A DNA stretch of 64,000 bases, taken from assembly GCF_020736705.1 (NCBI RefSeq), contig NZ_CP085990.1, positions 930,001 to 994,000 on the forward strand, given 5' to 3'. A model generated the notes under the pieces. That model saw only the letters and a list, made by a program, of their open reading frames with translations, did not search any database and was not told the origin of the DNA. The translations under genes and the position numbers were made by a program. This DNA is from Psychrobacter sanguinis. Its GTDB lineage: Bacteria > Pseudomonadota > Gammaproteobacteria > Pseudomonadales > Moraxellaceae. Shown piece by piece: positions 1 to 9,706 of this stretch. Numbering within the stretch: position 1 is the stretch's first letter; each line of letters starts with the position of its first letter.

Positions 1-1
1 A

Positions 2-199
2 TCTACCCTCCCTCCCAATTTTGATGGCGTGGTGCTCAATTTGGCTCCTACCGCCTTACCTTTATCTACTGGCAATATCCTTCCTGATCGAGTTTTAGAG
101 ATTATTACCCCTGACGAAGTCAGCAAACAACAGGGACGCGATAAATATCGCATCTATCGCGACTTAGGCTTTGAGCTTATTTACTATCCTATTAACTGA
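2..199 (+). CDS. C-terminal end of an unrecognised protein (partial)
   Basis: An open frame enters from the left edge and ends at TGA 197-199, giving 65 residues. The C-terminus contains TPDEVSKQQGRDKY followed by a Tyr-rich end (FELIYYPIN). I do not recognise the family. Codon choice resembles the neighbouring genes and the frame is open from the first base, so a real gene end is likely. No terminator hairpin follows directly. The start and most of the protein lie outside the window, so no function is proposed. Confidence 0.6.
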   Translation, partial: STLPPNFDGVVLNLAPTALPLSTGNILPDRVLEIITPDEVSKQQGRDKYRIYRDLGFELIYYPIN

Positions 200-580
200 T
201 ATGGTTAAGAATGGGTGTTACAAGCAATTTATAGTTATTTGTTGCAGATGAGTTTAAGTTTTGTATAATCAGTGCATATACTGATGATGCGATAGAGCTT
301 AGCGGTGCAGTACCTTTATAAATTTATTGTCAATGGCTTTTGAAACTCTATCTCTCAATCAAGTCCCTTTTCCTTAAAATTATTACGACACAGTCCATAG
401 GCTGGGGTTTCGTATCTTTTTATTTTTAAACTTTCAGTACGGATTTTATAGTCATAGGTAGGAAAATAAGCGTCCAGACAACCGAATGCATGTGCTACTG
501 TCGTAGCCTTAGCCAGGTTAACGCTGTTACTCTTTCTCTAATCTATAACTTATTTAAGTCCGCACTTATATGGAGAGCTT
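200..580 (+). promoter_or_regulatory. Intergenic region with candidate sstT promoter and long leader
   Basis: This 380-base gap holds no credible gene. A sigma70-like promoter can be read: TTGCAG at 242-247, a 16-base spacer and TATAAT at 264-269. Transcription from it would leave a leader of about 300 nt before sstT. No known riboswitch was recognised in the leader. A purine-rich ribosome binding site (GGAGAG) lies just before the sstT ATG. Confidence 0.35.
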
Positions 581-1798
581 ATGAGAGCCCTTATTGACAT
601 GTACCAACGCATTGGTTTGGTACCTCTAATTATTATTGGGCTGATACTCGGTGTGCTAATTGGTTGGCTAATGCCTTCTGTCGGAATAGCACTTGGCCTA
701 TTAGGCTCACTGTTTGTTGGCGCCCTAAAAGCTGTTGCCCCTATTTTGGTTTTTATATTGGTCATGGCGGCCATTAGCAAACACCAAACGGGTAGTGAAG
801 TTCATGTTAAGCCTGTCATCATTCTATATATCTTTGGCACCTTTTTAGCCGCTCTGACTGCGGTAACTGCCAGCTTTATGTTCCCTACTGAGCTTATTGG
901 CTTAAACATGATAGAAGCCGCCGAGCAAACCCCACCTTCTGGTTTAAAAGAAGTATTAACCACGCTGCTAATGAACTTAGTGGATAATCCAGTCAGTGCG
1001 CTTGCCAATGCCAACTATATGGGCATTTTATCTTGGGCAATTATCTTTGGATTTGCTTTACGTCAGGCTTCTGCCACGACGCGTACCATGGTTTCTGACT
1101 TGTCTGATGCCATCTCTAACGTGGTCAAATTTGTTATCGCCTTTGCCCCTATCGGTATTTTGGGTCTAGTTGCTAACACTATTGCCGACACTGGTTTTGC
1201 GGCATTGGCAGGTTATGCTCGCCTGCTAATTGTCCTAGTGGGTTGTATGCTATTCATTGCTTTGGTGGTCAATCCTATTATTGTGGCTTTCAAAATCCGC
1301 AGAAACCCTTATCCGTTAGTGTTTCGGTGCTTACGTGAGTCTGGTATCACCGCATTCTTTACCCGTTCATCAGCAGCCAATATTCCGGTGAATATGAACT
1401 TAGCGGCCAAGCTTGGTTTACATGAAGACACTTATTCAGTGACCCTACCATTGGGTGCTACCATCAATATGGCGGGTGCTGCGATTACCATTAACGTATT
1501 AACCTTAGCGGCTGCTCATACTTTGGGTATCGAAGTTGACTTTGGTTCTGCGCTATTGCTAAGCGTGGTCGCTACGATTAGTGCTTGTGGTGCCTCTGGT
1601 GTTGCCGGTGGCTCTTTATTATTAATCCCACTGGCTTGTAGCTTATTTAATATTCCAAACGATGTGGCGATGCAAGTGGTTGCTATCGGCTTTATCATCG
1701 GCGTGGTACAAGACTCAGCAGAAACGGCGCTTAACTCATCAACTGACGTGCTATTCACCGCAGCCGCTGACCCAGTAATGAGAAACAAAACCGCTTAA
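581..1798 (+). CDS. sstT: Serine/threonine:Na+ symporter SstT
   Basis: A 405-residue inner-membrane dicarboxylate/amino acid:cation symporter (DAACS family) that imports serine and threonine with Na+. The protein is hydrophobic throughout, with about eight to nine membrane segments. The N-terminus ([16 protein letters not shown]) and the C-terminal region ([15 protein letters not shown], then [17 protein letters not shown]) match the SstT family, and the length is close to the E. coli protein. The ATG at 581 has GGAGAG 6-9 bases upstream. The gene stands alone and ends in a strong hairpin at 1901-1931 shared with convergent cbpM. The long leader could allow post-transcriptional control, which is inference. 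Confidence 0.95.
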   Translation: MRALIDMYQRIGLVPLIIIGLILGVLIGWLMPSVGIALGLLGSLFVGALKAVAPILVFILVMAAISKHQTGSEVHVKPVIILYIFGTFLAALTAVTASFMFPTELIGLNMIEAAEQTPPSGLKEVLTTLLMNLVDNPVSALANANYMGILSWAIIFGFALRQASATTRTMVSDLSDAISNVVKFVIAFAPIGILGLVANTIADTGFAALAGYARLLIVLVGCMLFIALVVNPIIVAFKIRRNPYPLVFRCLRESGITAFFTRSSAANIPVNMNLAAKLGLHEDTYSVTLPLGATINMAGAAITINVLTLAAAHTLGIEVDFGSALLLSVVATISACGASGVAGGSLLLIPLACSLFNIPNDVAMQVVAIGFIIGVVQDSAETALNSSTDVLFTAAADPVMRNKTA

Positions 1799-1900
1799 TT
1801 ATCTTAGTTAACTGTTTTAACCGCTCAGCGATTGAGTCATTGATTAAAACATATTAATTTGATTAAACGCTGCAAAAACAAAGCGCTACAAAAAATAAAA

Positions 1901-1931
1901 AAGGCCTCAATGAACTATTGAGGCCTTTTTT
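1901..1931. terminator. Bidirectional terminator between sstT and cbpM
   Basis: A perfect 11-bp stem (AAGGCCTCAAT, loop GAACT, arms 1901-1911 and 1917-1927) is flanked by an A-run on the left and a T-run on the right. It can end transcripts from both convergent genes. Confidence 0.9.
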
Positions 1932-1952
1932 ATGATCAGTTCATTTACCAAA

Positions 1953-2285
1953 CTATTTATGCTGCTGAATCTCAACTTCAATCGTTTGGACGGACTGTAT
2001 TGAGGCTTGATGTTGACGCTTAAACTGACGCAGTTGCTCTACCTCTTCTAGCAACTCCAAAATCAATCCAATCGCTGGCACACTGGCGTCAAAATCACGA
2101 CTCAATCGTGAAGCGCGGCGTACCGTTGCCAATTGATAGCCGGTAAATTGCTGAGTCTCTGGCACATCATATTCGATGACGTTTTCTTCTATTAAAGCCA
2201 TTACCCAACTGCGTTCAGCACCACAGGCAGTAATGAGCTCATCTAAGGTCATAATAATATCGTTAAATTCATTAGAGTGTTGCAT
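1953..2285 (-). CDS. cbpM: Chaperone modulator CbpM
   Basis: A 110-residue protein with a MerR-like fold of the CbpM type. In E. coli CbpM binds the J domain of CbpA and inhibits both its co-chaperone and DNA-binding activity. Visible are an N-terminal helix-turn-helix-like segment (MTLDELITACGAERSWVMALIEE is the family's usual start region), a central FTGYQLATVRRASRLSRDF stretch and a C-terminal helix rich in Leu and Gln. It lies 66 bases downstream of cbpA on the same strand, the standard cbpA-cbpM order, so co-transcription is expected. Translation might begin at the internal Met (MTLDEL), about 11 residues further in. Confidence 0.85.
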   Translation of the reverse strand: MQHSNEFNDIIMTLDELITACGAERSWVMALIEENVIEYDVPETQQFTGYQLATVRRASRLSRDFDASVPAIGLILELLEEVEQLRQFKRQHQASIQSVQTIEVEIQQHK

Positions 2286-2351
2286 GATAACCGTCCCTCT
2301 TATGCTTATATTTTTTATTGGCTTGGTTCAGGTATTAGCTGAATTGTCTGA

Positions 2352-3365
2352 TTAACGCTGTATTGTTATGTCAGCAAAGCTTTGTTTTAAAGCCGCATAG
2401 GCTTGCTCTTGAGCTTCATTGGTAATTTCTGGGTTAACAATATTCAGTGTTAAATACAAATCGCCCGCTTGCTTCGCAGGAATACCCTTACCCTTAACCC
2501 TTAAGTGGCTGCCAGACTTGCTGTTTTTGGGCACGGTGATACCGAAAGTACCCGCTGGAGTACTGACATTAATTTTCTCACCCAGTGCGGCCTCCCAAGG
2601 GGTAATATTCACAGTTTGATAGACATCCGCGCCTTCTAAACGAATATTGTCCTCATGCTTAATCATGACTTTTAAGAACAAATCACCGTTTTTGCCACCG
2701 CCCATACTGGCAGCACCTTGGCCACTCAAGCGGATTTGCTTACCTTCAGTAATGCCTTTAGGAATCTTAATCTTAAGCGTCTTTTGCTCATGACTGACCG
2801 TACCATCTGCCTGACGGGTCGGCACGTTTAATTTGATGCTATAGTCATCGCCGTTATAAACGGAGTCTAGGCTGACATTAATTTCTGCATGTTGGTCTTG
2901 TCCAGGCGCAGGTCCTGCTTCCTTAAAAGCACCGCCAAAATGGTCAAAGCCTTCAAAACCAGACTGCGCCGATTGACGTCCGCCTTTTCCACCCCCAAAA
3001 GCTGAGAATATATCGTCAAAACGGAAGCTGCCGCTACCAAAAGGCGAGCCTTCACCGAACTGATCTTTAACGTCTTCCCATTTAAACCCGCCTTGCCCAG
3101 CGCTGGCACCACCAAACCCGCCAGCGCCACCAAAGCCACCGCCAGCAAACGGGTTGGCTTGCATCGCATCGTACTGGGCGCGCTTGTCAGGGTCACGTAA
3201 GGTTTCGTAGGCATTGTTAATTTCAGCGATTTTTTCATCCGCATTTTTGGCCTTGCTCACATCAGGATGGTACTTGCGTACTAACTTGCGATAGGCCTTT
3301 TTGATATCATTTTCTGTGGCATCTTTACTGACACCCAAAATCTCATAAAAACTCTTTTCTGCCAT
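2352..3365 (-). CDS. cbpA: Curved-DNA-binding J-domain co-chaperone CbpA
   Basis: A 337-residue class II DnaJ homologue that stimulates DnaK and binds curved DNA at the nucleoid. Residues 5-70 form a J domain with the essential HPD tripeptide (RKYHPDVSKAK). Residues about 70-150 form a very long Gly/Phe-rich linker. The rest is the two beta-sandwich substrate-binding domains (KLNVPTRQADG, then TPWEAALGEKINVSTPAG). There is no zinc-finger CxxCxGxG repeat, which separates it from the DnaJ at 14808-15938. It is the first gene of a cbpA-cbpM unit. The 267 bases upstream up to the IS1 element presumably keep the native promoter. Confidence 0.93.
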   Translation of the reverse strand: MAEKSFYEILGVSKDATENDIKKAYRKLVRKYHPDVSKAKNADEKIAEINNAYETLRDPDKRAQYDAMQANPFAGGGFGGAGGFGGASAGQGGFKWEDVKDQFGEGSPFGSGSFRFDDIFSAFGGGKGGRQSAQSGFEGFDHFGGAFKEAGPAPGQDQHAEINVSLDSVYNGDDYSIKLNVPTRQADGTVSHEQKTLKIKIPKGITEGKQIRLSGQGAASMGGGKNGDLFLKVMIKHEDNIRLEGADVYQTVNITPWEAALGEKINVSTPAGTFGITVPKNSKSGSHLRVKGKGIPAKQAGDLYLTLNIVNPEITNEAQEQAYAALKQSFADITIQR

Positions 3366-3632
3366 TATTATTATCCTTTTAAGCGTTCTAATCTAAATAG
3401 CGACTTTATATCTTTGTATATAAGGACTGTTCAGTAATATTTCACGGGCTATTGACCTAACTTTTAATTGACCTAACTCTTATAAGTTATCTAGGCTGTA
3501 AGGTTGTAGGTTCTATACCTTGTCCTAGACTAACCCTCTTAAAAGCACATACCCTGACACACTATAGGTTTTTTAAGGTTAAATCTGTATAAATTTAATA
3601 CCGTCTTTATTAATGGGTTAATTAACAAAGCT

Positions 3633-4421
3633 GGTGGTGGTTCAAAAAGTAGGCTGAAAAAAAACAGGCTGAGAAATTGATAAAATAGTGAAATGCAAAT
3701 CACACTATACATCAAATGCCCAGCCTGTCTAAGTGACAGTATAAAGAAAAATGGCTTCAAAAGCTATGGTAAACAAAACTATAAATGCAAAGACTGCAAA
3801 CGGCAGTTTATTGGCGACCATGCCTTAACGTACCAAGGCTGTCACTCCCAAAAAGATAGCAAAATACGCCATCTTATGGTTCGAGGCAGTGGCATAAAAG
3901 ACATCGCTTGCGTTGAGAGAATCAGCAAAGGCAAAGTACTGGCCACCCTAAAAAAGTGTCACTACCAAATAACCCCCAAGCAAAGGCAATACGACTGTCT
4001 TGAAGTCGATGAGCTTTGGACATTCGTAGGCAAGAAGACCAACAAACAATGGCTAATTTATGCCTATCACCGTGACACAGGTGAAATTGTTGCCTATGTG
4101 TGGGGAAAACGAGACCTTAACACTGTCAAAAAGCTTAAAGCTAAACTGCAAGCCTTAGGCGTAAGTTGTGCTAGAATCGCTAGTGATACCTGGGATAGCT
4201 TTGTTACCGGTTTTAAGGGCTTTACCCAAGTCATTGGCAAGTTTTTCACGGTCGGTATTGAAGGTAATAATTGCACTATCAGACATCGAGTAAGGCGAGC
4301 ATTTAGGCGAAGTTGTAACTTTTCTAAAAAGCTGGAAAATCACTTTAAAGCCTTTGATTTAGCTTTCTTTTACATCAATCATGGATATGTCTAATGTCAG
4401 CCTACTTTTTGAACCACCACC
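3633..4421 (+). mobile_element. IS1-family insertion sequence, complete (789 bp)
   Basis: The element is bounded by perfect 25-bp inverted repeats at 3633-3657 and 4397-4421 that begin GGTGGTGGTTCAAAAAGTAG. It is flanked by identical 8-bp direct repeats ACAAAGCT (3625-3632 and 4422-4429), the expected target duplication. One uninterrupted transposase lies inside. It sits between the cbpA upstream region and the yheS terminator, so no gene is broken. Perfect ends and an intact target repeat suggest recent arrival. Confidence 0.95.
3693..4394 (+). CDS. IS1-family transposase, single reading frame
   Basis: A 233-residue DDE transposase. The N-terminus carries the zinc-ribbon of the InsA part (CPAC then CKDCKRQF), followed by a helix-turn-helix-like region and the catalytic part: DELWTF for the first Asp, SDTWDSF for the second, and EGNNCTIRHRVRRAFRRS containing the Glu with downstream Arg/His residues. 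The enterobacterial IS1 needs a frameshift to join InsA and InsB, whereas this copy is one continuous frame, as in some other IS1-family members. All key residues are present, so the enzyme is probably functional. Confidence 0.93.
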   Translation: MQITLYIKCPACLSDSIKKNGFKSYGKQNYKCKDCKRQFIGDHALTYQGCHSQKDSKIRHLMVRGSGIKDIACVERISKGKVLATLKKCHYQITPKQRQYDCLEVDELWTFVGKKTNKQWLIYAYHRDTGEIVAYVWGKRDLNTVKKLKAKLQALGVSCARIASDTWDSFVTGFKGFTQVIGKFFTVGIEGNNCTIRHRVRRAFRRSCNFSKKLENHFKAFDLAFFYINHGYV

Positions 4422-4520
4422 ACAAAGCTATCACACCTGCTACACGTTTAGGCTTAACGCTCTATTTCATGGTCTTTAAAGTATAGGTCACTATGAGAAA
4501 CCAAAAAGTAGAAAACAAAA

Positions 4521-4550
4521 AAAAAGAGCTTAGTAATAAGCTCTTTTTTT
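4521..4550 (-). terminator. Terminator of yheS
   Basis: A 12-bp stem (AAAAAGAGCTTA / TAAGCTCTTTTT, arms 4521-4532 and 4537-4548) with a GTAA loop and runs of A and T on either side. It lies 55 bases beyond the yheS stop in its reading direction. Confidence 0.85.
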
Positions 4551-4604
4551 AATACTCACTGTGTCACGTTTGAGGCATATGTTAGACATATGAAATCAGT
4601 TCAA

Positions 4605-6605
4605 CTAAACCTCATACTGCTCAAGCTCAGTCATCGCCATGAGCATGTCTTCTTCAAGCGCCGCCTGCTGCTGCTGTAGCGTTGCTTGCTCATCTAATAA
4701 CTTTAATAGCTCATCTTTACGGGCATCATCATAAAGTGAGGTGTCGGCCAGTTTTTGCTCTAACTCTTCTAGACTGCCTGCTAATTTATCCAGCTGCTTT
4801 TCGGCTTGCTCAATACGCTTACGAATAGGCGCGGTCAGCTTACGCTGTTCAGCCGCTAACTTGCGGCGCTCCTCTTTGGTCAGCTGAGGCTCTTCAGCCT
4901 TTGCCTTAGCTTTGGCTTCTGCCGCTTTTCTTTCCTCTTCGGCTTTCTTAGCAGCTTGATTTGAGACTGCTTTAGCATCGCGTGACTCTTTTGCTGCTTC
5001 TTTGGCATCTGATTTGCGCTGCTCAGACAGCCACTTACCATAATCTGAGACATCACCCTCAAACTCATGTAGCTTGCCATCATGCACCAAATACAGCTCA
5101 TCACAGACATTGGCGATTAATTCACGGTCATGCGACACCAGTACCACTGCCCCAGCGAAGCCTTGCAATGCCATGGTTAACGCCTGACGCATTTGTAAAT
5201 CTAAGTGGTTGGTCGGCTCATCGAGCACCAATACATTGGGCTTTTGCCACACAATTAGTGCCAATGTTAAACGGGCACGCTCGCCTCCAGAAAATAACTT
5301 ACTGGGGGTATCGATACGGTCACCGCGAAAATCAAAGCTGCCTAAAAATGAGCGCAACTCTGCATCAGAAGTTTTACCAGCAATACGGCGCATCATAATC
5401 ATGGGAGTGGCTTCAGCATCCAAGCTGTCCATCTGATGCTGGTTAAAGTAACCAATGTGCAGCGTATCGGACACTTTATAACTGCCGGTTAATGGCTCAA
5501 GCTCGCCCACCAACGCTTTGATTAGAGTCGATTTACCGGCCCCGTTCATCCCCAACAGACCAATGCGGGTGTCTGGGGTAATCTGTAAGCTGGCATTTTT
5601 TAGAATAGGCGTATCACTATAGCCAATGTCTGCTGACTTTAATGAAATCAGTGGCGAGCTCATGTGACTGGGCTCATAAAACTGAAAAGTAAACGGGTTA
5701 TCAGCCATCACTGGAGATAAGTCTGCCATACGCTCCAGTTGCTTTAATCGACTTTGCGCTTGCTTCGCTTTAGAGGCTTTGGCTCGGAAACGACGCACGA
5801 AATCTTCTAAATGCGCTCGAGTGGTTTCTTGTTTCTCATACGCTTGCTGCTGCTGCGACAAACGCTCACTACGGGTGCGTACAAACTGAGAATAGTTACC
5901 AGTATATAAAGTCAGGCGCTGATTTTCGACATGCAAAATATAGCCAATGGTGGCATCCAAAAAGGTTTGGTCATGCGAGATCAGCAGTACCGTACCATCA
6001 AACTTAGCAATCCATTCCTCTAACCATAAGATGGCATCTAAGTCTAAGTGGTTGGTCGGCTCATCAAGTAATAACAGATCAGCACGACTCATCAAAGTTT
6101 TGGCCAAGTTTAGACGCATGCGCCAACCGCCTGAAAAGTCATTAACCGGCAACTCATGCTGATTAGGCTGGAAACCCAAACCGGCCATAATCTGTGCCGC
6201 TTTGGTCGGCGTGCGATAGCCATCAATGTCATCGAAGCGTTGATACAGATGGGCAATCTCTGAGTCACTCAAGGTATCAGGAGCCATCATTTTTTGATTC
6301 AATTCATACCATTCTTTGTCGCCACTAAGCACATAATCGATGGCAGGTTGACTGCTACCTTCCACTTCCTGCGCCATGTGCGCTACTTCCCAACCACTGG
6401 GAATACTAATATTACCTGCATCCACGGTTAACTCATCGGTGGTACGCTCTCCCATATAGGTCAAAATTACCCCGAATAAGGTGGATTTGCCGGTGCCGTT
6501 GTTACCGGTTAGTCCCACTTTTTGGCCAGGGTGTATCTGGAAGGTGGCGTCTGAAAATAGTATTCTGCCGTCACGGCGGACACTGACTTTGTTAAATTCA
6601 ATCAT
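4605..6605 (-). CDS. yheS: ABC-F family ATPase, YheS type
   Basis: A 666-residue soluble protein with two ABC cassettes and no membrane domain, the ABC-F layout of ribosome-associated translation factors. The first cassette has Walker A GNNGTGKST (about residue 34), signature FSGGWRMRL and Walker B LLLLDEPTNHLD. The second has GMNGAGKST, FSGGERARL and VLVLDEPTNHLD. The interdomain linker (RFRAKASKAKQAQSR) and the line-up over the whole length agree best with E. coli YheS rather than EttA or Uup. The C-terminal 130 residues form a charged Lys/Glu/Ala coiled coil. Single gene with its own terminator. Its precise ribosomal role is inferred from the family. Confidence 0.9.
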   Translation of the reverse strand: MIEFNKVSVRRDGRILFSDATFQIHPGQKVGLTGNNGTGKSTLFGVILTYMGERTTDELTVDAGNISIPSGWEVAHMAQEVEGSSQPAIDYVLSGDKEWYELNQKMMAPDTLSDSEIAHLYQRFDDIDGYRTPTKAAQIMAGLGFQPNQHELPVNDFSGGWRMRLNLAKTLMSRADLLLLDEPTNHLDLDAILWLEEWIAKFDGTVLLISHDQTFLDATIGYILHVENQRLTLYTGNYSQFVRTRSERLSQQQQAYEKQETTRAHLEDFVRRFRAKASKAKQAQSRLKQLERMADLSPVMADNPFTFQFYEPSHMSSPLISLKSADIGYSDTPILKNASLQITPDTRIGLLGMNGAGKSTLIKALVGELEPLTGSYKVSDTLHIGYFNQHQMDSLDAEATPMIMMRRIAGKTSDAELRSFLGSFDFRGDRIDTPSKLFSGGERARLTLALIVWQKPNVLVLDEPTNHLDLQMRQALTMALQGFAGAVVLVSHDRELIANVCDELYLVHDGKLHEFEGDVSDYGKWLSEQRKSDAKEAAKESRDAKAVSNQAAKKAEEERKAAEAKAKAKAEEPQLTKEERRKLAAEQRKLTAPIRKRIEQAEKQLDKLAGSLEELEQKLADTSLYDDARKDELLKLLDEQATLQQQQAALEEDMLMAMTELEQYEV

Positions 6606-7266
6606 GGATATTAATCACTTTTGGTTAATGCTAAGCGGAATAGGCAACTTACGGGGTGGATACTGAGTTAAAGTCATACATTATGAGTTCATAAATCTTT
6701 AAACTTGCACGTCAAGTTTAAAGCCGTACATTTTTAAGACGATAGATTATGCTTCATTTAATTCATTATGGTGAATCTAAGGCCATAAGGCAGTATGTTT
6801 GCTTGAAAGCCTTGATAAAGTTTGCAACAAAAATGGCACGGTTTATTTATTAACAGGCATTGAAAATCAAGCATTATGCCTCATTATGCTATACTGAATG
6901 ACTAATTATTTAAATAACCGCAAAATCAATTGTGGGTCATTAGCACTCAAGCGTGTTCATTTAGGGTACTAAAATAACCGTTGGTAATTGTACCGTTAAA
7001 TTATGATTTATATTTACGATTTATAATCATAATTTATAGCGATGATATGACGATATAGGGTTAAGGGGCAAAGGCTACCTTATTGAACAATTTTATTAGC
7101 AGACACTGCTATTAAAAGTTAAAGGACAATGTTATTAAAAGACAAGGTTAAATGACAATAACCGTTAATCGTGTTTCGATAAGCTTTTTGTCCCAACAAA
7201 GAACCCAGTGCGACCCCCTTTTTTTGATTTTACGTTAAGTGAAGTTTTGCACTTTACGAGGATACT
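6606..7266. other. Non-coding region between divergent yheS and erpA
   Basis: No gene is seen in these 660 bases, which hold the divergent promoters. Two inverted repeats stand out: 10-bp arms at 6697-6706/6714-6723 with a 7-base loop, and 12-bp arms at 6997-7008/7025-7036 with a 16-base spacer. Neither is followed by a T-run. A GAGG ribosome binding site precedes erpA. Confidence 0.5.
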
Positions 7267-7596
7267 ATGACTACCATTACCCTAACCGACAGTGCGGCAA
7301 ATAAAGTCCGCAGATTACGTGAAGAAGAAGGCGATAACAACCTAATGCTACGAGTGTACGTCACTGGTGGGGGCTGTTCAGGATTTTCATACGGGTTTAA
7401 TTTCGCTGATGAAGTGGGCGAAGACGACGCCAATTTTGAAAACGACGACGTAACTTTATTGGTAGACTCCTTAAGCTATCAATATCTACAAGGCTCAACC
7501 GTTGATTATACTGAAGGCTTAGAAGGGGCTCGCTTTGTAGTGAGTAATCCAAACGCGACCACCACGTGTGGCTGTGGCTCATCTTTCTCAATCTAA
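7267..7596 (+). CDS. erpA: Iron-sulfur cluster insertion protein ErpA
   Basis: A 109-residue A-type carrier that hands Fe-S clusters to apo-enzymes, notably those of isoprenoid synthesis and respiration. The three ligand cysteines of the HesB/IscA/ErpA family are present: Cys37 in GGGCSGF and Cys101/Cys103 in TTCGCGSSF. The start ATG has a CGAGG site 7 bases upstream. It stands alone with a hairpin about 200 bases downstream. IscA and ErpA are hard to tell apart by motif alone; the acidic middle section ([15 protein letters not shown]) favours ErpA. Confidence 0.92.
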   Translation: MTTITLTDSAANKVRRLREEEGDNNLMLRVYVTGGGCSGFSYGFNFADEVGEDDANFENDDVTLLVDSLSYQYLQGSTVDYTEGLEGARFVVSNPNATTTCGCGSSFSI

Positions 7597-8099
7597 CCGT
7601 TTATAACATTGAGTCCTTAGTTTAGCCCTTTGGTTTCGAGTCCTTAGTTTAAACTTTTGATTTTAAACCAGAGCATACATACAGCAAGTCTACAGTTTGT
7701 CTGATTCACTTTTATTATAATAGCGATTGACTGTGGCTTAGTGATGACTTAATTGGTAAAACCCAATGTAAGTAACAAAAATAGTGTAAGTGACAAAATT
7801 TTTGATGGCCGCTACAAGCTTTAACTTAGTATTGTAGCGGTTATTTTTTTACTAAATTTTTGAGAGTCGATATTTGCTTACATAGACAACCTATGATTTC
7901 ACCCTATAGTGATCTTGGATTTGGCTGTCATTTGTAAACACACATGATTTTTTACTAGGTTTAAGCTACACTAAATCGACATATAAGTGGCCCTATTGTG
8001 CCTATAAAAACTACTGACTGCACATCACCTTACCCATATTAATTGTTTTAATTTATATTAACAAACCGTGATGTGCCTATTTGATTTTGAGATAATAGT
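7597..8099. other. Non-coding region between erpA and gshA
   Basis: No gene is seen. The only clear element is the hairpin at 7809-7850. The remaining 250 bases before gshA presumably hold its promoter, which I could not define. Confidence 0.5.
7809..7850 (+). terminator. Terminator downstream of erpA
   Basis: A 9-bp perfect stem (CCGCTACAA at 7809-7817, TTGTAGCGG at 7832-7840) with a 14-base loop, followed by a T-rich tail to 7850. Confidence 0.75.
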
Positions 8100-9689
8100 A
8101 TGACTGAAGTAACCGATACCTCACCAAGCCCGAACCGCCACTCTCTTGTGCCCTCATGGTTATCAAGCAAGCATTTGTCTGGTATGTTGCGTGGTATTGA
8201 AAAAGAGGGGTTAAGAATGCAGTCTGATGGCTTTCTTGCCCAAACACCGCATCCAGAATCTTTAGGCTCTAAGCTAACGCACCCTTACATCACCACTGAT
8301 TACTCTGAAAGTTTACTAGAGCTAATTACCTCGCCAAAGTCGACAGTCGCCGAAACCTTAAATATGTTGCGTGAGCTCCATGTTCTGGTTTATCAGTCGC
8401 TAGAAGAAGGTGAGCTGATGTGGCCGCTGTCTATGCCATGTATGCTGTCCTCAGATGATGAAGACATTCCTTTAGCGGAATATGGCAGCTCTAATGTGGG
8501 CCGCCTCAAAACCCTCTATCGTAGTGGGCTAGGTATTCGCTATGGTCGCCGGATGCAAACCATTGCGGGATTACACTACAATCTATCTTTCGGTGATGAC
8601 TTATTCAGCGCTTGGCGTGATAGTTCGCCCGAGCATGAAAAAGCAGAATCCTTAACCGAATTTAAAAACATCAAATACTTAGGGCTTATTCGCAACTTTA
8701 AGCGCATGAGCAGTTTGGTGCTTTATCTAACGGGTGCTAGCCCTTCTGTCTGCCCTTGCTTCCTAACCGGACGTGAGCATGACTTACAGCAGATGAATAA
8801 GACCACCTATTATAAGCCAAAGGCGACCAGCCTACGCATGAGCAAGCTTGGCTACACCAATAGCGTGCAGGATCAGCTTGATATCCATTATAACAACCTA
8901 ACTGAATATGTGGCAGGGCTGCGAAGCGCCATTAATACGCCTTTCTCAGGATTTACTGAGTTAGGACTGGACGATGAAAATGGCAACCCCATTCAGATTA
9001 ATGACCACATTTTGCAGATTGAAAATGAATTTTATAGCCCGATCCGTCCGAAGCAAATTGCAGAGTCAGAAGAAGCCCCAAGTCATGCTTTAGAAGCACG
9101 TGGTATTGCCTACGTTGAGTTTAGAGCCGTTGACTTAGACCCTTATAGTGACATTGGCATTCGTCAATCTACGGCCTGTTTCTTAGAGGTGTTGGCGCTG
9201 TATTGTTTATTGTCAGACTCGCCTGATCTGTTACCTGAAGAAGATGAGCTATTGGCGGAAAACCTTGAGCGTGTGGTCAATAATGGCCGTGAACCAGGTT
9301 TAAAGGTTAAGAGTCGTGATGGTGAGGTCACTTTGGCCGACTGGATGCAAAAACACTTAGAAACCATGTTGCCTCTAGCGACCTTGCTGGATGCCGAATA
9401 TGGTGGCAACCACTACCGAGTGGCCGTGACCTTAATGCTAGGCAAAGCGGTGTATCCTGACGCAACGTTATCAGCGCAAGTATTGGCCGATACTGAAAGA
9501 TTGGGCAGTACTTGGCAGTTGGGTCATGAGCTGGCCTTACAGCACCGTGAAACTATTATGCGCAACACCTTAAGTCCTAAAACCCAAGCTCAATATGAAG
9601 TGCTGGCTGAGAAATCTTGGCTACAACAAAAAGACCTTGAGAGTAATGACACTCAAGATTTTTACGAGTACGTACAGCAGTATCGGTAG
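8100..9689 (+). CDS. gshA: Glutamate-cysteine ligase GshA
   Basis: A 529-residue cytoplasmic enzyme that joins glutamate and cysteine with ATP in the first step of glutathione synthesis. The length is close to the gammaproteobacterial type (E. coli 518). Family signatures are visible: GIEKEGLRM near the N-terminus, YITTDYSESLLELIT, a TIAGLHYNLSF motif, and YVEFRAVDLDPY in the second half. The ATG at 8100 has only a weak upstream site. gshB is not nearby. The gene is followed by an inverted-repeat structure and then dsbB, both redox-related, although co-transcription is not shown. Confidence 0.95.
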   Translation: MTEVTDTSPSPNRHSLVPSWLSSKHLSGMLRGIEKEGLRMQSDGFLAQTPHPESLGSKLTHPYITTDYSESLLELITSPKSTVAETLNMLRELHVLVYQSLEEGELMWPLSMPCMLSSDDEDIPLAEYGSSNVGRLKTLYRSGLGIRYGRRMQTIAGLHYNLSFGDDLFSAWRDSSPEHEKAESLTEFKNIKYLGLIRNFKRMSSLVLYLTGASPSVCPCFLTGREHDLQQMNKTTYYKPKATSLRMSKLGYTNSVQDQLDIHYNNLTEYVAGLRSAINTPFSGFTELGLDDENGNPIQINDHILQIENEFYSPIRPKQIAESEEAPSHALEARGIAYVEFRAVDLDPYSDIGIRQSTACFLEVLALYCLLSDSPDLLPEEDELLAENLERVVNNGREPGLKVKSRDGEVTLADWMQKHLETMLPLATLLDAEYGGNHYRVAVTLMLGKAVYPDATLSAQVLADTERLGSTWQLGHELALQHRETIMRNTLSPKTQAQYEVLAEKSWLQQKDLESNDTQDFYEYVQQYR

Positions 9690-9706
9690 TCGATTGGGCT
9701 ATTTTA

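Noticed and set aside
5209..5436. Open frames antisense to yheS and other large genes
   Set aside because: They are shadows of real genes on the other strand, without ribosome sites or family features.
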